A stretch of 35,060 nt of DNA from Alistipes sp. GTDB lineage: Bacteria > Bacteroidota > Bacteroidia > Bacteroidales > Rikenellaceae. A program made the position numbers and the translations under genes. The stretch spans positions 1-35,060 of the forward strand of contig JAGBTO010000093.1 in NCBI GenBank assembly GCA_017631285.1, given 5' to 3'. Positions within the stretch are counted from its first letter, which is position 1. The number at the start of each line of letters is the position of its first letter. Of the stretch, positions 9,341 to 16,495 are shown piece by piece. The notes under the pieces were generated by a model that made no database searches, was not told the DNA's origin, and saw only the letters and a list, made by a program, of their open reading frames with translations.

Positions 9341-9372
9341 TTGCAAATATAGCAAAAATTTCACTACATTTG
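9341..9372 (+). promoter_or_regulatory. Promoter for the YqaA/DedA-type gene
   Basis: TTG at 9341 and TACATTTG at 9365-9372 are 21 bases apart; the second matches TAnnTTTG exactly. The gene starts at 9390, so the untranslated leader would be only about ten bases. It overlaps a minus-strand -7 box (9344-9351), so the divergent promoters may compete for polymerase. Confidence 0.5.
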
Positions 9373-9389
9373 TCAGTAAATTTTCGAAA

Positions 9390-9851
9390 ATGGATGCTAT
9401 CGTAGAATTTTTCATCAATTGGGGTTACTTGGGACTTTTCCTGTCGGCACTCATTGCCGGGAGCATACTGCCCTTTAGCTCAGAGCTGGTGATTACCATA
9501 CTTATCCAAATGGGACTCGACCCACTATATTGCCTAATATGGGCATCCATAGGCAACACCTTAGGTGGCATGATATGTTACTGGTTAGGCTATTTAGGTA
9601 ATATGCAATGGATTGAGCGCTGGCTCAAAATTGAGAAAGCTAAGCTTGATAAAGCTGAACGATTCGTTCGACAATATGGTGCATGGATGGGTATTTTTGG
9701 TGTTTTACCATGGATTGGCGAGGCAATAATTGTCATGCTAGGACTAATGCGAAGTAACGTTTACTACACAACCCTCACCATGTTCATAGGTAAATCTATA
9801 CGCTACGCCCTAATTATACTCGCCATCGAGGGCGTAAACTCATTATTATAA
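9390..9851 (+). CDS. YqaA/DedA-family (VTT/SNARE-associated type) inner-membrane protein
   Basis: 153 residues, mostly membrane segments, in the size range of the short YqaA subgroup. Visible features are an N-terminal re-entrant-like hydrophobic stretch (LFLSALIAGSILPFSSELVI), the conserved small-residue turn GNTLGGMICYWLGYLG near residue 57, an amphipathic linker WLKIEKAKLDKAERFVRQYG, and GVLPWIGEAIIVMLGLMR near residue 106, the family's second conserved segment. DedA proteins are linked to lipid (undecaprenyl phosphate or phosphatidylethanolamine) flipping and membrane homeostasis; which substrate this subgroup uses is not known to me. It is transcribed away from the TonB receptor gene and followed by 88 bases without a gene. 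Confidence 0.85.
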   Translation: MDAIVEFFINWGYLGLFLSALIAGSILPFSSELVITILIQMGLDPLYCLIWASIGNTLGGMICYWLGYLGNMQWIERWLKIEKAKLDKAERFVRQYGAWMGIFGVLPWIGEAIIVMLGLMRSNVYYTTLTMFIGKSIRYALIILAIEGVNSLL

Positions 9852-9939
9852 TAAAAGGTACAGACATTTTTCTCTTCTTCCGACTCTTTTGGTGCGAAGT
9901 TTGAATGATTGACAGTGAACAAAATGCAATCTTCAAATT

Positions 9940-10512
9940 ATGAGAAAATTATTGCTTATCATGCTGTCAATAACAGCATTTATCGGAAAAATCGATGCTC
10001 AAGAGATTGGTATTAAAACTAACTTTGCATACTGGGCATCAGCGTCGCCTAACTTGGGCTTGGAGATAGGGTTAGGCAAACAAACAACACTCGACATCTC
10101 CGCAGGATTCAATCCCTTTAAATTTTCTGACAACAAGCAGTGGAAACATTGGCTTGTACAACCTGAATTTCGCTATTGGACATGCGAACGATTCAATGGA
10201 CATTTCTTAGGCCTACACCTCATCGGAGGTGGATTCAATGTAGGCAACGTATCATTCTTCCCCTTCAGCATTTGGGATGGATTGGAACACAACCGCTATA
10301 AAGGTCACACCTTAGGTGGCGGTATTGCCTACGGTTACGCTTGGATGTTGGGCAAACATTGGAATCTCGAGGCCGAAGTAGGTGTTGGATACGCTCATGC
10401 TTGGTATGACCAATACCCAGGTAAAAAAGACAGCAAAGCCACACTCACCGATTGCAACAAAAACTATTGGGGTATAACAAAGCTTGCTATCTCTCTTGTT
10501 TATCTATTTTAA
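9940..10512 (+). CDS. DUF3575-family exported protein (fimbria-locus accessory type)
   Basis: 190 residues with a signal peptide ending KIDAQ (about residue 21). The body alternates aromatic and glycine-rich strands (NFAYWASASPNLGLEIGLGK, WLVQPEFRYWTCERFNGHFLG, GGGIAYGYAWMLGKHWNLEAEVGVGYAHAWYD) and ends in LAISLVYLF, which is typical of a small outer-membrane beta-barrel. This pattern matches DUF3575, which in Bacteroidales often lies in type V fimbria loci next to DUF3868 proteins, as here. It is separated by 12 bases from the next gene, so the two are co-transcribed. Its molecular role is not established. Confidence 0.83.
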   Translation: MRKLLLIMLSITAFIGKIDAQEIGIKTNFAYWASASPNLGLEIGLGKQTTLDISAGFNPFKFSDNKQWKHWLVQPEFRYWTCERFNGHFLGLHLIGGGFNVGNVSFFPFSIWDGLEHNRYKGHTLGGGIAYGYAWMLGKHWNLEAEVGVGYAHAWYDQYPGKKDSKATLTDCNKNYWGITKLAISLVYLF

Positions 10513-10524
10513 AACAAACAGTCT

Positions 10525-11973
10525 ATGAAACACATCTACTTTATCATGGCTGCCTTGTGCCTTATGATATCTACATCCGAGCAAGCCAAGGCTAAAAAAA
10601 CCACAACCAATAATGGTCTGATTATCGAGGATATTACAATGCAACACATCAGCAACCGCATGGAGGTCGATTTCGCAATCTTCATCGATGGTGTTAAGAT
10701 ACGTTCAAACCACTCATTGTGTATCACTCCATACATCACCAATGGCAACGAGCTATTGCAACTTCCAGCCATCTACATTGATGGTCGCCGCCGACATATT
10801 GCCCACGAGCGCAGTCGCAGCAACATGGTGGAATCTAACAACACCTACATACGTCGCCATAATCACAAAGAGCAGATTATAGATTATCAAACCGATGTTC
10901 CCTTCGAAACATGGATGAGTAAATCGGAACTTATTCTACGCGAGGAGTGGTTAGCATGCCACGACATAGCAAAGGATGAAGCCATCATCCCGATAGCCAT
11001 GCTCAACGAGGAGGCAAAGAAGACTCTCGACGCTAAAGCTGCGAGTCTGCAAGCCCACAAGGCATACATTACGCCAAGTGCCAAGCAAATCGTCGAGATT
11101 GAAGATATCGACATCTTCTTCCCTGTAAACAAGAGTACAATAAACAGTTCTTTCATGGATAACAATATGCAAATTAGCGAATTAAGCAAGTCTCTGAAAG
11201 ACAACAGTAGTATTACATCCATACTCCTCACAGGATATGCCTCACCCGAAGGCCCATATCCATTCAATATCAACTTAGCGACAAAGCGAGCCGAGGCAGT
11301 AAAGAGACACCTCATGCAGAGTGAAATATCGCCAAGCATTAACATTGAATCAAAGGCTGCACCTATTGATTGGGAAGAGCTTAAGATGTGGCTTGCAGAG
11401 GGGGACATAGAGAACTATCACGACATTATTGCCATTATCGACGATAGTACGATAGAGGTTGCCGACAAGAACAATGTTATAAAGCAAAGGTATCCTAAGT
11501 CATACAACACCATGCTAAACAATTGGTATCCTAAGCTACGCAAAACAACCATTGAAATTGACGGCAAAGCCCCTAAAATGAACATAGACGAGGCGAAGGC
11601 TCAACTCAAGAGCGACCCATCGAAGCTGTCGTTAGAGGATATATATATGGTCGCTATGACATATCAAAAGGGTAGCAAGGAGTGGAACGAACTCATGCTA
11701 TTGGCTGTTGAAAACTATCCTCAATCGGTGGAAGCACGCATCAATGCCGCAAATGCCGCCATGGCAAATGGGAACTACCAACAAGCAGCAAAATATCTCA
11801 ACAATATTCCTGCAAACAACCCTCAGGCAATGAACTCACGTGGTATTCTCGCCATGTCACAAGGCAAATACCAGGAGGCGATGCAACTATTCCAAAACGC
11901 CGAGAAGGCTGGTGTGAGCGAAGCTACATACAATATAACACTGCTAAAGGAGCTTATGTCGGCAAATAATTAA
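10525..11973 (+). CDS. DUF3868 - OmpA-like - TPR exported protein
   Basis: 482 residues. A signal peptide (about 1-23, ending EQAKA) is followed by a DUF3868-like N-terminal region (about 30-175: ITMQHISNRMEVDFAIFID, then LREEWLACHD), an OmpA-like domain (about 190-290: VEIEDIDIFFPVNKSTIN, then LLTGYASPEGPYPFNINLATKRA, where the family normally binds peptidoglycan) and helical tetratricopeptide-type repeats at the C-terminus (YPQSVEARINAANAAMANGN). In Bacteroidales such proteins accompany fimbrial subunits and DUF3575 proteins and probably anchor the structure to the cell wall. It is followed by a strong terminator (11989-12027). No fimbrillin gene follows in the window. Confidence 0.85.
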   Translation: MKHIYFIMAALCLMISTSEQAKAKKTTTNNGLIIEDITMQHISNRMEVDFAIFIDGVKIRSNHSLCITPYITNGNELLQLPAIYIDGRRRHIAHERSRSNMVESNNTYIRRHNHKEQIIDYQTDVPFETWMSKSELILREEWLACHDIAKDEAIIPIAMLNEEAKKTLDAKAASLQAHKAYITPSAKQIVEIEDIDIFFPVNKSTINSSFMDNNMQISELSKSLKDNSSITSILLTGYASPEGPYPFNINLATKRAEAVKRHLMQSEISPSINIESKAAPIDWEELKMWLAEGDIENYHDIIAIIDDSTIEVADKNNVIKQRYPKSYNTMLNNWYPKLRKTTIEIDGKAPKMNIDEAKAQLKSDPSKLSLEDIYMVAMTYQKGSKEWNELMLLAVENYPQSVEARINAANAAMANGNYQQAAKYLNNIPANNPQAMNSRGILAMSQGKYQEAMQLFQNAEKAGVSEATYNITLLKELMSANN

Positions 11974-11988
11974 TCATTCCCAACCACC

Positions 11989-12027
11989 AAGGGGTTGTTC
12001 TGCACACATGCTGCGACAACCCCTTTT
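11989..12027 (+). terminator. Terminator after the DUF3575-DUF3868 pair
   Basis: AAGGGGTTGT (11989-11998) pairs perfectly with ACAACCCCTT (12016-12025); the loop holds a small GCA/TGC stem, and T residues run to 12027. It closes the two-gene unit started at 9940. Confidence 0.8.
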
Positions 12028-12033
12028 ATCTAT

Positions 12034-12041
12034 TATATTTG
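12034..12041 (+). promoter_or_regulatory. Possible -7 box upstream of the small lipoprotein gene
   Basis: TATATTTG matches TAnnTTTG exactly, but its last base is only two bases from the ATG at 12044. A transcript starting at the usual distance would begin at or inside the start codon, so either the gene is leaderless, it starts differently, or the box is chance in AT-rich DNA. Confidence 0.3.
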
Positions 12042-12043
12042 AA

Positions 12044-12235
12044 ATGAAATATGATCTACGCAAAGCTACAAGACAATACCTTATTCTGCTGACGATTTTA
12101 TTATGCTCATTGCTATTGGTAACTTGCCTTGACAATAACAAAGACGACGACAAGCAGCGAGATTATAAAAATCTAAACCGCCGAGAAGTATCGCACAAAC
12201 AATCTGTTAATAATAACACCAATAGGGTAGAGTAG
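12044..12235 (+). CDS. Small putative lipoprotein, 63 residues
   Basis: Short open frame starting MKYDLRKATRQYLILL. A basic N-terminus, a hydrophobic core (LILLTILLCSLLLVT) and a cysteine at a weak lipobox (LVTC) are followed by a highly charged tail (NNKDDDKQRDYKNLNRREVS). The arrangement suggests a lipoprotein anchored to a membrane with a short polar tail. I recognise no family. A longer frame from 12008 lies inside the terminator hairpin and is less likely. It lies between two terminators, so it would form its own unit or depend on read-through. Small size keeps confidence low. Confidence 0.45.
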   Translation: MKYDLRKATRQYLILLTILLCSLLLVTCLDNNKDDDKQRDYKNLNRREVSHKQSVNNNTNRVE

Positions 12236-12240
12236 CAAAA

Positions 12241-12268
12241 AAGGTTGTCCATGATTTTGGACAACCTT
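12241..12268. terminator. Bidirectional terminator between convergent genes
   Basis: AAGGTTGTCC (12241-12250) and GGACAACCTT (12259-12268) form a perfect 10-bp stem with an eight-base loop; A residues before and T residues after allow it to work for both the small lipoprotein gene and the minus-strand FISUMP gene. Confidence 0.85.
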
Positions 12269-12299
12269 TTATTGCATATCTCAAATAAATATCGCGAGT

Positions 12300-13805
12300 T
12301 TATTTCACCTTCACACAGCGCACCTGCATACCATTACCACGATACATATCCTTCTGCGCCTCATAACGATTATTTACAGCTCGCGTAGTATTCAAGTCAA
12401 AGAACATCGACTGCGACTTATTTCCGCCCACAGCGCCTGCAGTCCAATAATATCCAATCCAAGGCATTGGATTATGCTCGTAACCATAGTTATTCACATT
12501 AGTAAGCACGCCATTTTCATAGCTACGACGACCTGCACCTGGCATAAACATCTTCACTCCATTATTATCTACCAAATGCCAGCCATACATATTCTTCACA
12601 TCCGCAACTGCTGCTGCATCCTCAGCCTCATCGATATCAAATCCAACAAAAGCATCGCCATCGGGCACTCGCCAACCATAAGGACAAGGGTCATTCACAC
12701 TCTTCTTCTTATCCGACTCGGTCCATAAAGCAGCATCATGCTCGCCATGCAACCAATCAAAATCATTTGCCTCAGTTCCCAAAATATAGGTAAACGGATA
12801 AGCCGTAGCATACTCTCTTGATCCAAACTCAAATGCAGAAGCCTGATCTTTCACCATCTCGTATGTAACATAACGGAATGTTTTTGTTGAACCGCCTCCT
12901 GAATACATCTTTTGATCTTGATTATTCGAGAAATTGTAATCCTTTGGACGAGGGAATGGCTCCTTGCGACCCCATTGGTAATACAAGCCATACGAAGCAT
13001 ATATATCATCGGTATCTGTCGAGCCACCACCATTGTAATGTGCTCCCAAATTGCGATCCATAAAGACTCCCGATGCAGTAGTAATCTCCTCAACCTCAGA
13101 GGTTAGCCATAAATGCCAGCTCCAAATAATATTATCATTCTCATCATATGCACCCACAACAGCATTACCATAAGGAATAGTTGTAGATTCTACATTACCA
13201 TTCGCATCCTCAACCTCCTTTGAACTAACATAGAAGGTATAAGTTCCCTTCTCGGCATCATAGCTGTCATAATCAACCAGATACACTTCCGATTGCCATA
13301 CCACATCAACCTTCGCAGGTGCTATTCGCTCATCTGTCTCACCCTTATGTGTAACATCGATGGTGTAACGTGTATCTTTTTGCGAGATTACATAACTATT
13401 AGAATGTTGAGCAGTAAGGTCGATACTCCTATTTTGCAACGATAAATATGAAGATGTTGGCAACGATGTACCAGCCGCAGTAAAACCAGTCATCTTCAAT
13501 AAGCCATTCTCCTCAACATTATTATCATCTGTGGTATACTCCTTAGGGGCAACAATTGTCATTGTACGTTTTACCAAATCAACATCCATTACCTCCCAAC
13601 CTTCAGGAATAGAGGTAACCGACATACTCGAAATATTCACCGCCTTAAAAGATACTACTACCGAAGCTCCGAGTTGAGTAACAATGCGACCTGGCAACTC
13701 AAACTCAAACTCATACTCCTCTTTAGTTGAGCACGACAAGAATGTTGTAACACACAGCATTACAACCATCAATGTCGCCCACATTTTCTGAAAATAATTT
13801 TTCAT
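12300..13805 (-). CDS. FISUMP-domain lipoprotein, fimbrial tip/adhesin-like
   Basis: 501 residues. The signal peptide ends in a lipobox (FLSC, Cys25), so the protein should be lipidated and probably surface-exposed. The N-terminal half is beta-rich and poorly conserved (VTQLGASVVVSFKAVNISS). The C-terminal half (about 220-501) carries the features of the Fib_succ_major (FISUMP) module seen in Bacteroidales fimbrial tip and adhesin lipoproteins: IIWSWHLWLTSE, VFMDRNLGAHYNGG, GLYYQWGRKEPFPRP, NDPCPYGWRVPDG and a final GMQVRCVKVK. It converges with the DUF3575/DUF3868 unit, whose relatives also belong to fimbrial loci, so the three may once have formed a single locus. Ligand and partner are unknown. 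Confidence 0.82.
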   Translation of the reverse strand: MKNYFQKMWATLMVVMLCVTTFLSCSTKEEYEFEFELPGRIVTQLGASVVVSFKAVNISSMSVTSIPEGWEVMDVDLVKRTMTIVAPKEYTTDDNNVEENGLLKMTGFTAAGTSLPTSSYLSLQNRSIDLTAQHSNSYVISQKDTRYTIDVTHKGETDERIAPAKVDVVWQSEVYLVDYDSYDAEKGTYTFYVSSKEVEDANGNVESTTIPYGNAVVGAYDENDNIIWSWHLWLTSEVEEITTASGVFMDRNLGAHYNGGGSTDTDDIYASYGLYYQWGRKEPFPRPKDYNFSNNQDQKMYSGGGSTKTFRYVTYEMVKDQASAFEFGSREYATAYPFTYILGTEANDFDWLHGEHDAALWTESDKKKSVNDPCPYGWRVPDGDAFVGFDIDEAEDAAAVADVKNMYGWHLVDNNGVKMFMPGAGRRSYENGVLTNVNNYGYEHNPMPWIGYYWTAGAVGGNKSQSMFFDLNTTRAVNNRYEAQKDMYRGNGMQVRCVKVK

Positions 13806-13843
13806 ATTTAATTCATATCGTTATTTCGTTCTCAAAATATCTG

Positions 13844-13851
13844 CAAATATA
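13844..13851 (-). promoter_or_regulatory. -7 promoter box for the FISUMP lipoprotein gene
   Basis: The complement reads TATATTTG, matching TAnnTTTG, 38 bases before the ATG at 13805. No convincing -33 element is seen at the expected distance. Confidence 0.5.
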
Positions 13852-14070
13852 CCAAAAACCAATGATTTTACGCAAAATTTTCGCAATTATTTCAATCTTA
13901 CATAAAAATTCAACTTTCAAGTAAACGTACAGGCCAGATATGTTATTGTTATAGGAACATTATAAACTATGTTCAGCTCTGAAATTTAACGTAATTATAT
14001 CATTATTTATCGACATAATCCGTAATTGTTATTTTTTTACACGAAAATGGTATTTTTAACAAAAAAGTAT

Positions 14071-14078
14071 TAACTTTG
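14071..14078 (+). promoter_or_regulatory. -7 promoter box of the eleven-gene envelope locus
   Basis: TAACTTTG matches TAnnTTTG. It is the only full match found between 13,860 and the first gene at 14363, so the transcript would start near 14085 and carry a leader of about 275 bases. The region upstream (13,860-14,070) is very AT-rich and I see no gene in it. The -33 element is not clear. Confidence 0.5.
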
Positions 14079-14085
14079 TAATATC

Positions 14086-14175
14086 ATGAGTAGGCGTATA
14101 TACATATCAAGTTTTCGCAACCATCCTCGCAACTCGCTGAGGGGGGGGGGTATTTACGTTATTTATCTCATGTAA
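14086..14175 (+). CDS. Possible 29-codon leader ORF containing a G10 tract
   Basis: Open frame ATG (14086) to TAA (14173-14175), starting seven bases after the TAACTTTG box, so it would lie at the very 5' end of the mRNA. It begins MSRRIYISSFRNHPRNSLRG and ends in YLM. Ten consecutive G (14141-14150) encode its glycine run; loss or gain of one G would change its frame. I recognise no family, and the frame may be chance. Listed because position and repeat suggest a regulatory role in the leader. Confidence 0.3.
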   Translation: MSRRIYISSFRNHPRNSLRGGGIYVIYLM

Positions 14176-14289
14176 TACTTGATACCTCATAACACAAACA
14201 AAAGTTGCACATACTTTTCTATTGTGCAGATTAAAAACAAACAAAACAATACAAACCTAAACTGAGGCATATAATTGGGATTACACCAA

Positions 14290-14349
14290 ACCTCCCTTAT
14301 ATACCTTTATTAATTACCTTATAACATTCACATTTGGGAGGTAATGTGA
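14290..14349 (+). promoter_or_regulatory. Leader segment with mutually exclusive stem-loops before the first gene
   Basis: ACCTCCC (14290-14296) can pair with GGGAGGT (14336-14342). ATTACCT (14313-14319) can instead pair with AGGTAAT (14339-14345), and CACATT (14329-14334) with AATGTG (14343-14348). All three compete for the same bases just upstream of the ATG at 14363. The segment also holds GGGAGG followed by an ATG-TGA start-stop pair (14344-14349). Confidence 0.35.
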
Positions 14350-14362
14350 GAAAACCTTAATT

Positions 14363-15952
14363 ATGAAGAAACTTTACTTTTTAGGCATCATGATGATTTT
14401 GAGCGTACTGTCATTGAACGCTCAACAAAAAGTTAAGGAACTTGTACCTTCAGAGTACAACCGTCCAAGCGTATCATATGTATTCGTTAATCGTAGCCAG
14501 GCTCACGCTACTGATGTAGAACGATTCTACTATACATTGGAGGTAGATGAGAAGTTTGATGAGAACCTCATTTCTACAAAGCTTATCAACGTTGAGCATA
14601 GCGACAAGGTGCCTACATCAAGTACTAATGTGACTGCAGCCGTAAACTCTAACAACTTGGGTAAAGAGATTATCTCTTACATCTTCAACCGTAAGAGCGA
14701 TGGCACATTTGATGATTCAATCCTTCAGCAGAGAGGTCTTTACAACGCCAATGACCAGGATATGCAGAACTTGGCAGCTGCTAAAGTTAAGGAGCAAGCA
14801 TTGGAGTGGGGTCAGCCTCTTGTAAACACCGCATACGTTGTTGTTGTTGATATTTATGACTCTTCAATATCAAAAGATGGTTCTGAGACATCATACTCAG
14901 TTAAGTCTGTTGCTCACGCCTATAAGTTGAAGGGTGACGAAGATGTGCTCAACAACTTCTACGAGAAGGCATGGGCTGATGCAAGCTACTCTGAGGCTGA
15001 TAAGTTGGCTGCAAGTGCAGCTTACGACCAGATGAAGTTCCAGTTGGATTACCAGACAACCGTTACTGCATTGGGCACAAGCTCAGATTCAAGTTCTTCT
15101 ACAGGTAGCATCTACGACGCATGTCTTTCAGCATATGAGGATATTGTTTACAAACTCGAGAAGACTGTTAACGGCTGGAAGAGCAATGCTGCTGTAATTT
15201 CAACAAGACCTATTGCTGCTAAGATTGGTACAAAGGAGGGCATAAAGAATGGTAGCCGTTTCCAATCATATTCTTACAAGGAGGATCGCAAGGGTAATTT
15301 GGTTTCAGTTAAGCACGGTATGGTTCGCGCAACAGTGGTTGCAAACAACTCTCGTGTTGCTACTGGACAAACTAAGCCATCTTATTTCTACCAGATTTCA
15401 GGTGTTGGTAAGGTTAAAGATGGTTACATCCTCCAGCAGAAGAATGACTTGAAGTTGGGTGTTGCTCTTACCGCAGGTGTTAATGCGATTGGTTTCCGTG
15501 GTGGTTTGGATATGGACTACATTGCACATATTGCAAAATTCGGAGGTATCGCTTACGGTATGGTAAACCTTGGTTTTAATGTATATCAAAGCAATGAAGA
15601 CCTTGAGGATGCTTTCAACAAGACTCTTATGGATGCACAGATTGGTTTGGGTTATGGTGTTCCTCTTACTCGATTTGTTGAGATTACTCCTTTTGTTACA
15701 GGTGGTGCGTTACTCGACTTGAACAAGTCAAATGATGAGGAGTCAGAGTATTATTCAGATGACGAGGAGGAGAAGCCAAGCAAGATTGCAGGTTATGTTG
15801 CTGAGCCAGGTGTACGTATAGCTGCTACATTCCAGCCATTGTCAATCTTCGTCAGCGCTGGTTATCAGGCTTATTTCGCTGCTCAGGAGGAGACTATGCT
15901 TGATGTTAATAGCGGCGTATTTGTTAAGTTTGGTGTTAAGTGGACATTCTAA
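14363..15952 (+). CDS. Exported protein with FlgT-C-like segment and C-terminal beta-barrel
   Basis: 529 residues, signal peptide ending SLNAQ (about residue 20). The N-terminal half (about 25-270) is a mixed alpha/beta region I do not recognise. A segment at about 277-365 (RPIAAKIGTKEGIKNGSRFQ, then GMVRATVV and GKVKDGYIL) resembles the C-terminal beta domain of FlgT-like proteins, where a G-x-K-x-G-x-K-x-G turn is typical. The last ~165 residues alternate like an outer-membrane barrel (IGFRGGLDMDY, GIAYGMVNLGFNVYQ, DAQIGLGYGVPLTRFVEITP) and end with Phe in VFVKFGVKWTF. An acidic loop (EESEYYSDDEEE) lies between strands. As first gene of the locus it is the best candidate for the outer-membrane component. 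The function is unknown to me. Confidence 0.75.
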   Translation: MKKLYFLGIMMILSVLSLNAQQKVKELVPSEYNRPSVSYVFVNRSQAHATDVERFYYTLEVDEKFDENLISTKLINVEHSDKVPTSSTNVTAAVNSNNLGKEIISYIFNRKSDGTFDDSILQQRGLYNANDQDMQNLAAAKVKEQALEWGQPLVNTAYVVVVDIYDSSISKDGSETSYSVKSVAHAYKLKGDEDVLNNFYEKAWADASYSEADKLAASAAYDQMKFQLDYQTTVTALGTSSDSSSSTGSIYDACLSAYEDIVYKLEKTVNGWKSNAAVISTRPIAAKIGTKEGIKNGSRFQSYSYKEDRKGNLVSVKHGMVRATVVANNSRVATGQTKPSYFYQISGVGKVKDGYILQQKNDLKLGVALTAGVNAIGFRGGLDMDYIAHIAKFGGIAYGMVNLGFNVYQSNEDLEDAFNKTLMDAQIGLGYGVPLTRFVEITPFVTGGALLDLNKSNDEESEYYSDDEEEKPSKIAGYVAEPGVRIAATFQPLSIFVSAGYQAYFAAQEETMLDVNSGVFVKFGVKWTF

Positions 15953-15976
15953 TATTTACTTAAAAACTAAGTCAAT

Positions 15977-16483
15977 ATGAAAAAATTATTAGTATTCTTC
16001 ATGTGTTGCACTATCGGCATTTCGGCATGTTTTGCTCAGAAAAATGATAGAAAGGCATCGTATGAAAGTTGGGAGAACTACGAAATCACCACCGTAAAGG
16101 TTGGTGTCGAGGGTACCAAATTCGTTAAGGTTTGGGGATTTGGCAAGAGTGTGGATAAGGCTATCATGAGCGCCAAGAGAAACGCTGTTCATGCTTGTAT
16201 TTTCCGTGGATTGCCTGGCAATACCAGCGCAAACTCTACACCAGCAATTCTCAATGAGTCGGCTTATGCTGCAAATGCAGCCTATTTCGATGCATTCTTC
16301 GCTCCTGGTGGTCCATATTTGGCATATGTTAATATGACTACCGATGGTGTTCCAAGTGGTCAGGATAGAAGACAGGTTAAGGGTGGCTACAAAGTAGCTT
16401 TGTACATTCAGGTTATGTTTGACAACTTGAAGAACAAGTTGGAGAGTGATGGCTTGAAGAAGAAGCTTAGTGATGGATTTTAA
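15977..16483 (+). CDS. Small exported protein, LPP20/FlgT-N-like
   Basis: 168 residues with a signal peptide ending ACFAQ (about residue 21). The body carries a strand then an alanine-spaced helix (VKVWGFGKSVDKAIMSAKRNAVHACIF, split here as two pieces around SVDKA), the pattern that LPP20, FlgP and FlgT-N domains use. A later strand (GGYKVALYIQVMF) and a lysine-rich helical end follow. It lies 24 bases after the barrel gene and 12 before the next. Two further proteins of the locus (21721 and 23049) show the same pattern, so the locus holds several related periplasmic modules. I infer a periplasmic or outer-membrane-associated structural part; no enzymatic motif is seen. Confidence 0.7.
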   Translation: MKKLLVFFMCCTIGISACFAQKNDRKASYESWENYEITTVKVGVEGTKFVKVWGFGKSVDKAIMSAKRNAVHACIFRGLPGNTSANSTPAILNESAYAANAAYFDAFFAPGGPYLAYVNMTTDGVPSGQDRRQVKGGYKVALYIQVMFDNLKNKLESDGLKKKLSDGF

Positions 16484-16495
16484 TTTTAATTAAAG

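Noticed and set aside
12008-12043. A longer start for the small lipoprotein
   Set aside because: The extra 12 codons lie in the loop and 3' arm of the terminator and would spoil the signal-peptide-like start.
15398-15589. Open frames on the opposite strand within the barrel and carB genes
   Set aside because: They are shadows: they lie wholly inside well supported genes and their translations show no domain or signal features.
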